A DNA stretch of 54,746 bases from Bacteroidia bacterium (GCA_023151315.1 JAKLJE010000031.1:1-54746); one strand, 5' to 3'. Shown: positions 1 through 10,819, counted from the first letter of the stretch. The notes: generated by a model not told the origin, from the letters alone. Numbers and translations are program-made.

Positions 1-455
1 ACTTCTGAAATGATTCCGTTTTCATCAATGATAAATGTCGTACGCGTCATTCCGGTGTACGTTTTACCGATGAATTTCTTTTCGCCCCACACGTCGTATG
101 TTTTGGCGATGCTGAGATCCGTATCCGCCAGCAAAGGAAACGGCAGATTATATTTCTCTTTGAAACCGCGGTGCGATTCCTCATCATCAGCGCTCACTCC
201 TATCACCACAAATCCTGCCTTTAACATGTAATTGTAATTGTCGCGCAGATTGCACGCTTCTGCAGTGCATCCCATTGTATTGTCTTTCGGATAGAAATAC
301 AAAACCACTTTCTTCCCGCGGAAATCTTTCAACGCAATTACATTTCCGTCCTGATCTTTTCCGGAAAACTCTGGTGCCACATCGCCGGGCTTCCATTTTG
401 TCTTGTGGACATCAGAAGCAATCAGACCGATAACTTTCGTCATGAACGTACTCAT
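1..455 (-). CDS. bcp: Thioredoxin-dependent peroxiredoxin, Bcp/PrxQ type (3' end outside window)
   Basis: Cytosolic thiol peroxidase that reduces H2O2 and organic hydroperoxides with thioredoxin. Reading the minus strand from 455 gives about 151 residues before the window ends. The peroxidatic motif PxxxTxxC is seen as P56...T60..C63, and Cys68 five residues later is the resolving cysteine typical of the Bcp/PrxQ branch. The usual Pro before the Gly-Cys is Met here. Two in-frame ATGs exist at 455 and 443. A -7 promoter box lies at 467-460, which would start transcription near 455-453, so 443 is at least as likely as the real start. The C-terminus is missing only because the window stops. Confidence 0.9.
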   Translation of the reverse strand, partial: MSTFMTKVIGLIASDVHKTKWKPGDVAPEFSGKDQDGNVIALKDFRGKKVVLYFYPKDNTMGCTAEACNLRDNYNYMLKAGFVVIGVSADDEESHRGFKEKYNLPFPLLADTDLSIAKTYDVWGEKKFIGKTYTGMTRTTFIIDENGIISE

Positions 456-728
456 GCTGCAAAGTTACGATTGCGTTTGGTTACCGGATCAAATCATCGA
501 ACGCGGTTAAGAATCATTTGAGAATGATGAAGCTTGACTTCAAGCGGATACACGAACATTAAACGATACGATGTATGAATTCGCCATGCTAATAGGAAAT
601 GTTCTCGAAGTTCGAGAAAACATCTGCGATTCTGTGTGCTATGTTTCGCACAATTCCGCTATAGTTCTAATGTGCAATATCTTATCAATATCAATTTGCA
701 AATTGACTCATCAGCAAATCATCGCATT
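456..728. other. Intergenic region between bcp and trmN6, holding an 8+1+8 palindrome
   Basis: No convincing gene is seen. Besides the bcp promoter it contains a perfect inverted repeat at 602-618 (TTCTCGAA-G-TTCGAGAA), followed by a few A residues. It could be an operator or a weak terminator. Short open frames here have no recognisable features. Confidence 0.4.
460..467 (-). promoter_or_regulatory. Putative -7 box of the bcp promoter (TAACTTTG)
   Basis: TAACTTTG on the minus strand fits the Bacteroidota -7 consensus TAnnTTTG. It lies only a few bases upstream of the peroxiredoxin ATG, implying a very short or leaderless 5' end. Confidence 0.5.
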
Positions 729-1451
729 TCAAAACTGCAAATAATAATCCTTCGTCAACTCCTTGTACTCCGCTGTATAACTGTGTCGCACCTGCGGATC
801 GTTTTCCATCACCAATGCAGAATCGGAGATCTGATCTTTCTTCGTGAAACCGAATTGCATCAACCAACGCTTGTCTGCTTTTCCCGGAGATGAACGCACG
901 CGCATCAGTCTTCGTAAATGAAGTCCGTGCTTCAAAGCAATCTCCACAAACTGCTCTCCTTCTTTAACAGGAAGAATCACGTAAAACTTTCCTTCTTTAC
1001 TCAGAAGTTTCACTGTACACGAGATGAGTTCTTCAAATGTCAGATGAATGGTGTGTCGCGCTGCTGTACGACCGGCCTCCGAACTTGGAAGTGAATCAAC
1101 AAAGTATGGAGGATTGCTGACGATGAGATCGTATTTGCCGTCGTGGATCTTCACGAAATCCTGCAGAGAGATATTCTGCACATGCACGCGCTCGCTCCAA
1201 GGACTTTGCGAAACATTGTACTTCGCTTCTTCGGCGGAATCAGCATCAATCTCAATCGCGTCGATTTCAGCTCCGCACTTCTGTGCGATCATCAGAGCAA
1301 TTACACCTGTTCCGGTTCCGATATCCAAAACACTGCGCACTCCGTAGGTTTTTACCCAGGAGCCCAGCAAGACGGCGTCTGTGCCGATTTTCATCGCGCA
1401 CTTATCTTGTAAGATCGTAAACTTCTTGAACGCAAATGTGTTTTGCGGCAT
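729..1451 (-). CDS. trmN6: tRNA1(Val) (adenine37-N6)-methyltransferase family (TrmN6/YfiC)
   Basis: SAM-dependent methyltransferase expected to methylate N6 of A37 in tRNA1(Val), or a closely related substrate. The 240-residue length is normal for YfiC-type enzymes. The N-terminus carries the family feature of an FxxKxFxI-like opening (FAFKKFTIL), then SAM motif I DIGTGTG at about residues 43-49, an acidic motif II (AIEID) near 65-69, and the catalytic NPPY at 113-116, which is typical of exocyclic-amine N-methyltransferases. It is transcribed in the same direction as guaB, but a 240-bp repeat array separates the two. The substrate is inferred from family membership. Confidence 0.85.
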   Translation of the reverse strand: MPQNTFAFKKFTILQDKCAMKIGTDAVLLGSWVKTYGVRSVLDIGTGTGVIALMIAQKCGAEIDAIEIDADSAEEAKYNVSQSPWSERVHVQNISLQDFVKIHDGKYDLIVSNPPYFVDSLPSSEAGRTAARHTIHLTFEELISCTVKLLSKEGKFYVILPVKEGEQFVEIALKHGLHLRRLMRVRSSPGKADKRWLMQFGFTKKDQISDSALVMENDPQVRHSYTAEYKELTKDYYLQF

Positions 1452-1484
1452 AAAGAGCAGGTTCGTATCTAAGATAGGAATTAT

Positions 1485-1717
1485 CGGGATGCGGGAATCG
1501 GTATTCGGGAATCGGGAATCGGGATGCGGGAATCGGGAATCGGGATGCGGGAATCGGGATACGGGATGCGGAAATCGGGAATCGGGATACGGGATGCGGG
1601 AATCGGGAATCGGGATACGGGACGCGGGATGCGGGATGCGGGAATCGGGATGCGGGATCCCGAATACCGAATACCGAATACCGAACTCCGAATACCGTAT
1701 CCCGAACTCCGACTCCC
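1485..1717. repeat. Heptamer G-tract array with inverted C-rich arm
   Basis: About 26 tandem 7-bp units of the forms CGGGAAT, CGGGATG and CGGGATA run from 1485 to about 1657. They then switch to about eight inverted-orientation units such as CCGAATA and CCGAACT that run up to the guaB stop codon. The plus strand carries roughly 23 GGG tracts spaced by exactly four bases, a strong potential G-quadruplex pattern. The two arms are complementary and could also fold back. The overlapping open frames are translation artefacts of the 7-base period. A related shorter array lies at 46436-46515. Confidence 0.9.
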
Positions 1718-3202
<1,485 letters not shown>

Positions 3203-3224
3203 TTAGTTGTCGTTAAAATTCGTG

Positions 3225-3232
3225 CAAAGATA
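3225..3232 (-). promoter_or_regulatory. Putative -7 box of guaB (TATCTTTG)
   Basis: Perfect match to TAnnTTTG on the minus strand, 38-45 bp upstream of the guaB ATG. A TTG lies about 22 bp further upstream and could be the -33 element. Confidence 0.6.
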
Positions 3233-3351
3233 GCGATTTGGGCGATTAAAACGCAAAGGAGTGTTATGGACACGTTAAACATTTTAAGAACATAAAATTG
3301 TCGTGTAACAAAGGTTACAGCTGGAAAGAAGCTGAAAACGGAGATTTGCAT

Positions 3352-3612
3352 ATGATAAAAATGGAAACCATTAAGGAGTTGTTGTTTCGTAACTGGACAT
3401 TCATGCGGGCGTTACGACTGATTCTGGGAATATCGCTCGGCTACCAGGCCTGGCAGATGAATGATGCTTTCGCATGGATCTTTTCCGGCTTCTTCCTGTT
3501 TCAGGCATTTACTAATACAGGTTGCGCGGGAGGTTCTTGCGCAATTCCTACCGGCAAGAGAAATCAACCGTTAACTCAACAGGACCAACCGTTAGATAAA
3601 CAAACCGATTAA
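3352..3612 (+). CDS. Small inner-membrane protein, DUF2892/YgaP-tail-like
   Basis: Predicted protein of about 86 residues with one hydrophobic hairpin (around residues 20-58) and a cysteine-containing motif NTGCAGGSC after the second helix. Bacteroidota carry many short proteins of this type (RNW...MR.IRL..G, then F.LFQA.TNTGC), related to the membrane tail of YgaP rhodaneses (DUF2892). The function is unknown; the cysteines suggest metal or sulfur handling. An ATG at 3361 is an alternative start, and the frame can be read upstream to 3298 without support. The C-terminal tail is polar and rich in Gln/Pro/Asp. Confidence 0.6.
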   Translation: MIKMETIKELLFRNWTFMRALRLILGISLGYQAWQMNDAFAWIFSGFFLFQAFTNTGCAGGSCAIPTGKRNQPLTQQDQPLDKQTD

Positions 3613-3722
3613 ATGGAATCAATCGCTGCATGATGGTGTAACAATTAGTTGTTGACACCGTAAAAAACAGCGACCCAAATCCATTTCCCCCATGGCACAT
3701 GAGGTCCTAAACTTTTGTGCTT

Positions 3723-5552
3723 ATGCGTATCGGTGGTAACGAATTGCCGGATTTAAGCTTCGGCCCTACCTGGGTTACTATACTTTCCCTTGTACCATTT
3801 TTCTTTAACCTGCTCATTCTGCTTTTCGTGGCATTTAAAGGTGCCCGAACTAAACTCAATTTCAGTTTCGTTTTGTTCCTTCTGGTTTTGTGCAGCTGGC
3901 AACTTACAGAGTCGTTCGGTCGAACCTCATTGACGATGGAAGGAGCTGCAATGTTTGTAAAGATTTCGCTATATCCGATGCTGTTCATTCCGGTATTCGG
4001 AACGATGTTCATCCTGCGATTGTCGGGCCAAACCCGTGTCGTTAATTCGCCGATATTCTTCATTGTTTATTTTGTCCTCCCCATTCTAACTGGATTTATT
4101 CTGATCACAGAGACTTATGAATATGAGTTGATCCGATCAAGCATATTTCAGTGGACATCGACTCCGTCGCGGAACATTCCCACTTTGTTGTTCTTTTCTT
4201 ACATTATTATAACCTGTGGCGGCATGGTGTTTTTTGTATGGCGAGCCTATTTCCGCACCGATCTGCATCACTATCATTCCTCACAAATCTCTCTTCTCGC
4301 GTGGGGCTTTTCGATTCCGGTGATTCTGGGAATTGTTACAGAAATACTTCTTCCGGTATTCACCGACTCTGAAGCATTTCCTCTTACAAATATTTCTGTG
4401 CTCAGTTTCTCTTTAGCTTCTATATATGCACTTTATAAATCAAGAATATTTTTATCAGTGCCTAAGCACGAATGGAAATATATTCTCGATCACATGGATG
4501 ACGGAATAGTGATCGTTAATGATGAAATGCAAATCCGATATGCGAACAGAAAAGCCAGTCGGATTCTCGAGACCAAACGAAGTCAACTTCCGGATTTGGA
4601 CTTGAAGAAAAGTATTGCGCAATCAGGCATTGATCTTGTGCGATTAACCGCAGAGCGACCTGCAGTAGTGAAGTCTGAATTCAATTTGCTAACGGGTAAG
4701 GAAAGAACACGACGAGTGAAGGCAACTTTCAGAGTTTTTAATAACCGGGAAAATAATTCGATTGAAACACTGATAATACTTGCCGACGTTCACAATCTCC
4801 GTAAAGCGGAGGCTGAATCTCATCTGAAGTCGCAACAACTCTCTTCATTCCTTTATCGAACATCTCACGATCTGAAGAATCCGGTTGTGTGTATTGAAGG
4901 ATTACTCACCTTGTACCGGGAAGGCTCATCCGAAGAAAAAGAGAAGTGTATTGATCTTATAGAAGTCAGCAATAACCGTATCAAGAATATCCTTCATTCC
5001 ATGGCGGCGGTTACCCGATTCAATCAGCATCAGACGCAGATCGTGCCATTGAAAGTCAATGACATGATCATTCAAGTGAAGTCAAAACTTCAGGAAATGA
5101 ACTCGCCGCTGGAAATTGTAACCAATATTGAAGATCATACAATCATTCATTCCGACAGTGTATTGCTGCAGTTTATTTTTACCGAGCTGGGCATCAATGC
5201 AGATCGCTTCCGGCGTCCTTTGATTCAACACCCGGTACTGGAAATACAGCACATCAGAAACTACAATCAGGATCGTCTGATTTTCTCAGACAATGGAATT
5301 GGAATTCCCGAAAAGGTTTCCGGTGAATTATTCGGAATATTCTTCAGAGGACATCTTCACTCCGGTACGGGAATGGGGCTGTACAGTGTTAAATGGATTT
5401 GCGATAAACTAGGATATCAGATTACTTACAGCAAGTCTGATGACGGTCGGACATCATTTTCAGTTACCATTCCACGCGCAGAAACCTTGAATGATTCAAT
5501 GAATCAGGATTCGGTTGGTGAAGAATCTTTCGCTGACGCACTTAGTGCATAA
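3723..5552 (+). CDS. Membrane sensor histidine kinase with 7TM-type input, PAS and catalytic domains
   Basis: About 609 residues. The N-terminal 245 residues contain about seven hydrophobic helices (His_kinase_N_7TM-like), followed by a PAS domain (about 255-360), a DHp helix with the phospho-acceptor motif SHDLKNP (His near 382), and a C-terminal HATPase. The ATPase G1 box (DNGIGIP) and G2 box (GTGMGLYSV) are good, but the N box is degenerate (ELGINADRF in place of NLLxNAIKY). A GTG at 3717 precedes the ATG used here. It converges with the gene at 5542, overlapping it by 11 bp. No partner regulator lies beside it on this strand. The signal is unknown. Confidence 0.85.
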   Translation: MRIGGNELPDLSFGPTWVTILSLVPFFFNLLILLFVAFKGARTKLNFSFVLFLLVLCSWQLTESFGRTSLTMEGAAMFVKISLYPMLFIPVFGTMFILRLSGQTRVVNSPIFFIVYFVLPILTGFILITETYEYELIRSSIFQWTSTPSRNIPTLLFFSYIIITCGGMVFFVWRAYFRTDLHHYHSSQISLLAWGFSIPVILGIVTEILLPVFTDSEAFPLTNISVLSFSLASIYALYKSRIFLSVPKHEWKYILDHMDDGIVIVNDEMQIRYANRKASRILETKRSQLPDLDLKKSIAQSGIDLVRLTAERPAVVKSEFNLLTGKERTRRVKATFRVFNNRENNSIETLIILADVHNLRKAEAESHLKSQQLSSFLYRTSHDLKNPVVCIEGLLTLYREGSSEEKEKCIDLIEVSNNRIKNILHSMAAVTRFNQHQTQIVPLKVNDMIIQVKSKLQEMNSPLEIVTNIEDHTIIHSDSVLLQFIFTELGINADRFRRPLIQHPVLEIQHIRNYNQDRLIFSDNGIGIPEKVSGELFGIFFRGHLHSGTGMGLYSVKWICDKLGYQITYSKSDDGRTSFSVTIPRAETLNDSMNQDSVGEESFADALSA

Positions 5553-6954
5553 TACCGGCAAAAGCCTTTGACTCTGTGTCCACAAATCGAAGCAAAGCGT
5601 TCCGGTTTCTCTGTTCAGATTTTACAGCTTCCGCTGCTTTTTTCATTGACACCTTGTCTTTCGCAGCTATTACAACTTTAAGCAGCTGCATCCATTCGTT
5701 AACGCCGGGAGCGAGTACCGGTTTTGGATTCAGTCCGGCAATTTTTCTGGTCAGACTTCTCAACTGAGTTTCTGCTAGATCCGACTTCTCTGCTCCAATC
5801 AGACTCAGAATATAGAGAATCCGTACACTGCATTCTGCGTGAATGAGATTTTTGAATGTAACTGTATTCAGACAATCATTGAGAATTGAGGCGGCTTCGG
5901 AATACTTTTCGCAATCAAACTTCAATCCGGCTTGGAACAATGTTCTGTTTACCACGCCGAAAATATTGCCATTATCTTCAATGGGCCATTCCTTCTCCAT
6001 CGTATTAATACCGTCTGAATCTTTCAGTTTTTGAAATGCGGATAACAGGAAGTGACTCACAATTGCTGTATGCGAACGATAGAGAATCCGGCACTTGTCT
6101 TTCAATATTGAATCCAGCGAGATTCTTGCATTTTTATGCAGACCAATTGCAGTGTAAAATTCGTAACTGAGGAAATGATGAATATCGGTCAGGAAGCGAT
6201 ACTGCGGATCATCCGGGTGTTTACTCAGAATTTCTGCCATTTCATCAAGCACATCCTGAACCGATTTATCCGAACCCGACAGCTCTACCGCATTTTCTAC
6301 AAAGAGAGCGTAACTCACTTCTACAACCGACTTGCACATACGAATACGATGCGACTCATATAACCGTGAAAGATTGGTAAGTTCCTTGATGTACAATTTC
6401 ATTACCTCTTTCAGTTGGATTTCTCCACCCATAAGATATTCGCCCAATGTGCGGGTGAAACGGGTAACGACTTCCTCTGCCTTTTCAAATGCCAGGAAAT
6501 AGGCAATATTCTTGTTATATAATTGCTCGTAATGAAAATAGTCGCTGTGATGTGCATGCAGCTTTTTCAAAGCACCATACACCTGAGCAAGTTCACCGGG
6601 TTTATCTTTTTCACGCAATTCTTTCTCCAGAAACAAAAGAAGAAGAACGGCACTCTCGCGAGGTGTATTATTAACCAGGTATGGAATTGATGAAAGATTT
6701 TTCAGAAGATCTGCGAAATCGTCGGAAGCGCTCCTGAACAAAGTTTTTTGCACTTTGTCCTGCAAGCGTGATTTCAAAGTGTAAAATGACGCTGTTGAAA
6801 TCCCTAATGAGTCTGCGGTAATTTCCGAATCAGGAGTACCGGAACGATACATTTCCAGCAAGCTGAGCATCTTGGAAGCTTTAGTCTCCTTAAGCTCCTC
6901 TTTCAATTTATTATAAACAGTTTCTTCAAGTTGCTCTATAACTTTCCGTACCAT
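5542..6954 (-). CDS. Conserved helical protein of unknown function, signalling-linked
   Basis: 470 residues, not recognised. It appears almost wholly alpha-helical. The first 80 residues look like a coiled segment followed by a helix-turn-helix resembling sigma region 4/LuxR (SEITADSLGISTASFYTLKSR). The remainder has alternating Leu/Ala/Tyr helices compatible with TPR-like repeats. There is no signal peptide or membrane segment. Its ATG overlaps the 3' end of the upstream histidine kinase gene by 29 bp, so it is probably the third gene of an operon response regulator - kinase - this protein. It may be an output or adaptor protein of that two-component pair (inference from context). Confidence 0.7.
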   Translation of the reverse strand: MVRKVIEQLEETVYNKLKEELKETKASKMLSLLEMYRSGTPDSEITADSLGISTASFYTLKSRLQDKVQKTLFRSASDDFADLLKNLSSIPYLVNNTPRESAVLLLLFLEKELREKDKPGELAQVYGALKKLHAHHSDYFHYEQLYNKNIAYFLAFEKAEEVVTRFTRTLGEYLMGGEIQLKEVMKLYIKELTNLSRLYESHRIRMCKSVVEVSYALFVENAVELSGSDKSVQDVLDEMAEILSKHPDDPQYRFLTDIHHFLSYEFYTAIGLHKNARISLDSILKDKCRILYRSHTAIVSHFLLSAFQKLKDSDGINTMEKEWPIEDNGNIFGVVNRTLFQAGLKFDCEKYSEAASILNDCLNTVTFKNLIHAECSVRILYILSLIGAEKSDLAETQLRSLTRKIAGLNPKPVLAPGVNEWMQLLKVVIAAKDKVSMKKAAEAVKSEQRNRNALLRFVDTESKAFAGIMH

Positions 6955-8413
6955 AAGCCCCTGTTGCTTTTAATGGTATGCTGATGGTGAATTTGGTCAT
7001 GGAGTTCACCTGTGACTCCACACTGATTTCTCCGCCCAAGGCCTGTACAGTTTCGCGAACAATGTACAGCCCCAATCCTGAACCGGATCTGATGTTGTCA
7101 GCGCGATAGAACATATCAAAAACCGAATCCATTCTATCTTTCGGAATTCCTGTTCCATTATCCTCAACAGAAACGAGCACTGCACTCTCATTTCGCGTAA
7201 CAACTACTTTAACGTAGCTGTTAGGAATACTTCTTGAGAACTTAATACTGTTTCCTATCAGATTGTTGAAAATAATCTGCCAACGATCCTTATCAGACTC
7301 TATCACGATCCTTTCCTTGTTAATATACTGGAAAGCGATCTTCTGCCCTGCTTCAGTATATCTGTGCAGATCAGCGGAAATATTGAAGAGCTCCCCGAAA
7401 TCAATTTTCTGTATTGAAGGAACTTTTCTGTTGTTCTTGGAATACTGAATGATGTTGTTGATGAAATCATTCAGGCGTTCTGCGCTTTGTGCAATTCTGT
7501 CGATGTAAGGACTGGCTTCTTTACCATAACTTTCCTTCTTCATCAGATTGGTTAATCCGATGATGGAATTCAATGGAGCACGCAGATCGTGAGAAACGCC
7601 ATACACCATACGATCCAGTTCCATGTTCGTGGACTTCAGTTCCCTGTTCTGAATCTGCAACTGATCTTCACGCATCCTGAGATGCGTAATATCACGGAGC
7701 ATGATCATGCGATGTGAAACAGAACCGTGATTGTCAATAACCGGCACAGTAATAAGGCTTAGAAAACGTGTTCCCGCTTTACTATCCCGCTTTACTTCGA
7801 ACTGAGAAATGCTTTTACTATCGGCTTCGCTCCAATTCCACTCCGGAAAAACACTTTTCAGGACTGTTGCCGCACCTGACTTCAGTTGCGTTTGGTTAAG
7901 CCCCGATAATACGATGAAAGCTTTGTTCACCAGAAGTATATCATCAGCACCGCCCTGGCTCTCTTCCGTTATTAATACACCTTCCTGAATCGATTCAAGA
8001 ATTGCCTCGAACACCAACAATTTGTTCTTCTTCAGAATATCTTCGGTAACATTTCTCGACACTCCGATGATGTATAACGGTTGTTCCGAGGAATCGCGTA
8101 ACAAAGTGATTCTCACTTGTACCCAGATAATACTTCCGTCTTTACATTTCCGTGCAACTTCAGTATTAATTGTTGTCTGCCTAAGTAATCTATCCCAGAC
8201 TTCAGCATAAGAGGTACCATCTCTTTGCTCAGTTGTGATCAGGTTGATTGTATTACCTAAAGCTTCTGCAGAAGTGAAGCCGAAATCAACCTCACTCTGT
8301 TTGTTCCAATAGATAATCTTCCCCTCAATATCAGACACTATTACTGCATCACCCAGTGCTTCCAGCATCTGAACGAGTACGGAATGCTCTTTAAGGAGTT
8401 TTGTACGGATCAC
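6926..8413 (-). CDS. Soluble PAS-PAS sensor histidine kinase
   Basis: 495 residues without membrane helices, so a cytosolic kinase. PAS 1 (about 10-130) begins LGDAVIVSDIEGKI; PAS 2 (about 133-250) follows. After a coiled linker comes the DHp motif SHDLRAPLNSIIGL, then HATPase with N box NNLIGNSIKFS, G1 DNGTGIP and G2 GSGLGLYIV: all catalytic motifs are intact. It starts with GTG, which overlaps the TGA of the response regulator (GTGA, 4 bp), indicating translational coupling. The receiver at 8410 is its natural partner. The downstream gene overlaps its end. Confidence 0.9.
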   Translation of the reverse strand: MIRTKLLKEHSVLVQMLEALGDAVIVSDIEGKIIYWNKQSEVDFGFTSAEALGNTINLITTEQRDGTSYAEVWDRLLRQTTINTEVARKCKDGSIIWVQVRITLLRDSSEQPLYIIGVSRNVTEDILKKNKLLVFEAILESIQEGVLITEESQGGADDILLVNKAFIVLSGLNQTQLKSGAATVLKSVFPEWNWSEADSKSISQFEVKRDSKAGTRFLSLITVPVIDNHGSVSHRMIMLRDITHLRMREDQLQIQNRELKSTNMELDRMVYGVSHDLRAPLNSIIGLTNLMKKESYGKEASPYIDRIAQSAERLNDFINNIIQYSKNNRKVPSIQKIDFGELFNISADLHRYTEAGQKIAFQYINKERIVIESDKDRWQIIFNNLIGNSIKFSRSIPNSYVKVVVTRNESAVLVSVEDNGTGIPKDRMDSVFDMFYRADNIRSGSGLGLYIVRETVQALGGEISVESQVNSMTKFTISIPLKATGAYGTESYRAT

Positions 8414-8841
8414 GACACCAATTGCTTCGTTAATTGATTCAATGAATCTTCAGTAAGTGGTTTGTGCAGAAAATCTGCCACGAGCTTGGACTTCCTTGCT
8501 TTCTCCTCGTCCTCCGGATTAATGGAACTCGTAAGCATAACTACTTTGAGATTTCTGACAAACTCCGCATCATACTTTTCAAGTTCCTCCAGAAACTGAA
8601 AACCATCCAGGATAGGCATATTAATGTCCAGGAATATTACAGTCGGAAAATGTTCTATGCCGATCGCAGGATTAGCAGCAAGATTCCGCAGGAACTCAAT
8701 AGCACTGCGCGTACTGGTGTTAACGTATACAATGTCTGCAAAACGGCATCCGCGAACCATTCTTTCATTGATAAAATTATCAATGTCATTATCGTCAATT
8801 AGTAAAACATTACTTGTGAATGACTCCGGCTTCTTTACCAT
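8410..8841 (-). CDS. Single-domain response regulator (receiver only)
   Basis: 143 residues consisting of one receiver domain. The acidic pair DDND sits near residue 16, the phospho-acceptor Asp is in FLDINMP (about residue 71), the conserved Thr/Ser is in VMLTSS, and Lys is in LHKPL near the end. This layout, with VLLIDDN at the start and LDINMPxLDG, is that of Bacteroidota Rcp1-like regulators that work with PAS-kinases. There is no output domain, so it acts through protein contacts or phosphorelay. It is the first gene of a three-gene minus-strand operon with the kinase at 6926 and the helical protein at 5542. Confidence 0.92.
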   Translation of the reverse strand: MVKKPESFTSNVLLIDDNDIDNFINERMVRGCRFADIVYVNTSTRSAIEFLRNLAANPAIGIEHFPTVIFLDINMPILDGFQFLEELEKYDAEFVRNLKVVMLTSSINPEDEEKARKSKLVADFLHKPLTEDSLNQLTKQLVS

Positions 8842-8912
8842 ACTCTCTCGTTTTTATAATATTACGATAAATATAGATAATTCAGTGACAGAGTAAGTAA
8901 TGTCAAGTATAT

Positions 8913-10715
8913 TTGAATAATCCAACTAACTATTCAAATACTTTGGAACAGAGTGGCAAGAGCATAATTTCAATTCCTGATATCGGAATCAGTGCTCGTT
9001 TTTTAAAGGGATTTGTCTACATCATCAGTCTGAAAGAAACTCGTTCCTTAATTCGGATTGAGGGAAATTCAACAGACGTTACCGGTTATTCGCCGGAGGA
9101 ATTACTCAACGGGAATATTACCATTGAGTCGCTCATTATTGAAGAAGACAGGAATGCATACCTCGCAAAGCGTCAAGAGAGAATCAATAATTCTTCTTCT
9201 GATGATTCCGTTAAGTTCAGAATAAAGCACAGAAACATCGGGACAATTCAGGTTGCAGAACGGATTATTATTGAGAACGACGCAATAGGGAATCCCGAGT
9301 ATCTGATCGGTTACGTTGAAGATAAGACCGTAGAGAATCTGAATGCGCTTTCGATGCGACAGTTACTCGCATTCCGGGAAGCCATCGACAGATTCCTGAT
9401 CTGCACTATCACGGACCGCGACGGAGTGATTATATACGCCAACCGCAAGTTCAGCAGACAATCCGGCTATACGATTAAAGAAATCCTCGGACAGACCCAT
9501 GGTAAACTTATCGGTTCCGAACATCATGATGAATCGTTCTGGCAGCAATACTGGAAAACGATTTCGGCGGGTGAAAAGTGGACCGGGATAGTTCAGAACG
9601 TTGCCAAATCAGGCAAGAAGTATTGGGAAGAAAAAGTTGTGATTCCGATTACAGACAGCAATGGTGAGATTGTCAATTATCTGAGTCTGAGTAACGATGT
9701 CACATCAAGATTTGAACTGGAACGTAAGCTTCGATTCTTTAAAGAAGCTATCGACGTTTCACCGGATATGATGTTCCTGATTGATCTCGGCGATTTCCGG
9801 ATATTGGATATAAACAGTACCGCCACACGGACATTGGGTTACACACCGAGTCGTTTATTGGAAATGTCGTTCCCGTCCGTGCTGGTCGACATAACAGAGA
9901 ACGAGCTCCGGTTTATTACAGAAGAAGCAATAAAAATCTCGTCGGGTAAAGGAGTTATAGAAACCCGGATGAAGACTTCCGAAGGCGTCAACATAGATGT
10001 GGATCTCGTTTACTCTGTTTATCATTCTGTAAAGTGGGGACATCGGGTTATTTTTTCTGCCCGTGATGTTACGATGAGGAAAGAACTGAAGCGGGAACTG
10101 GAATCGCATAAAACCGGAATGATGGAAATTGCGCGTCTGGCCCAGATGGGTACCTGGGAGTGGCGACCGCACGAAGAAATTATCATTCTTTCTGCAAACG
10201 CAGCTTCTATATTGGAAGTTGGTGATTCGGAAACCACTATCACGTTCGCTGAATTTCAGAAAATGATTCATCCTGCTGATCTGCATATACTGGATAAGGC
10301 GATTGAACGCATATTTGATCAAGAAGAACCTGCAGCCTTCAATTACAGAATAGCAACCGCGGGAGGAGCTGAGAAACATCTTTCATTGAAGAGATATAAT
10401 CTGAAAATCTCTTCGGATAATAGAATAGTATCTGTACAGGGATTCGCACAGGATATTACCGAAATCCGTTTAACTCAAATAGAGAACGAGTACTACCACG
10501 ATAAGCTGGAGCAATTGGTTTTCCAGACATCCCATCATCTTCGGGCCTCGGTTTCAACTATACTTGGCGTGCTCGAAGTATTTAAAGCCGGAAAACCATC
10601 GCATACTGAAGTAGATACACTACTTAAGTATATATCAGATGCAGCAATAGAAGCTGATGACAATCTGAGAATAATGTTCCGTCGCCTTCAGGAGGCGCAA
10701 TCGCATCGGAAATAA
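8913..10715 (+). CDS. Multi-PAS protein ending in a DHp domain without ATPase
   Basis: About 600 residues with four PAS-type modules. The second (about 150-270) has the Aer/NifL-like sequence NRKFSRQSGYT...EILG expected of redox or oxygen-sensing PAS folds. The third follows at about 275-400 and the fourth at about 405-525. The protein then has a DHp-like helix pair with TSHHLRASVSTILG, in which the canonical SHDLRxP Asp is His and Pro is Ser, and it stops about 65 residues later. No N, G1 or G2 box of a HATPase follows before the stop at 10715, so it cannot autophosphorylate alone. The only available start is TTG at 8913. It is divergent from the response-regulator operon, 71 bp away. Confidence 0.8.
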   Translation: MNNPTNYSNTLEQSGKSIISIPDIGISARFLKGFVYIISLKETRSLIRIEGNSTDVTGYSPEELLNGNITIESLIIEEDRNAYLAKRQERINNSSSDDSVKFRIKHRNIGTIQVAERIIIENDAIGNPEYLIGYVEDKTVENLNALSMRQLLAFREAIDRFLICTITDRDGVIIYANRKFSRQSGYTIKEILGQTHGKLIGSEHHDESFWQQYWKTISAGEKWTGIVQNVAKSGKKYWEEKVVIPITDSNGEIVNYLSLSNDVTSRFELERKLRFFKEAIDVSPDMMFLIDLGDFRILDINSTATRTLGYTPSRLLEMSFPSVLVDITENELRFITEEAIKISSGKGVIETRMKTSEGVNIDVDLVYSVYHSVKWGHRVIFSARDVTMRKELKRELESHKTGMMEIARLAQMGTWEWRPHEEIIILSANAASILEVGDSETTITFAEFQKMIHPADLHILDKAIERIFDQEEPAAFNYRIATAGGAEKHLSLKRYNLKISSDNRIVSVQGFAQDITEIRLTQIENEYYHDKLEQLVFQTSHHLRASVSTILGVLEVFKAGKPSHTEVDTLLKYISDAAIEADDNLRIMFRRLQEAQSHRK

Positions 10716-10819
10716 AAAGGAGCTTTTCCCAAAAAGCCCGTTTTTACAAAAACGCCCAAAATCTTACATCCGCAAGAAGGCGGGCTCATGTGGTTTAGAT
10801 ACGTTTCAGGGTCGCTGTA

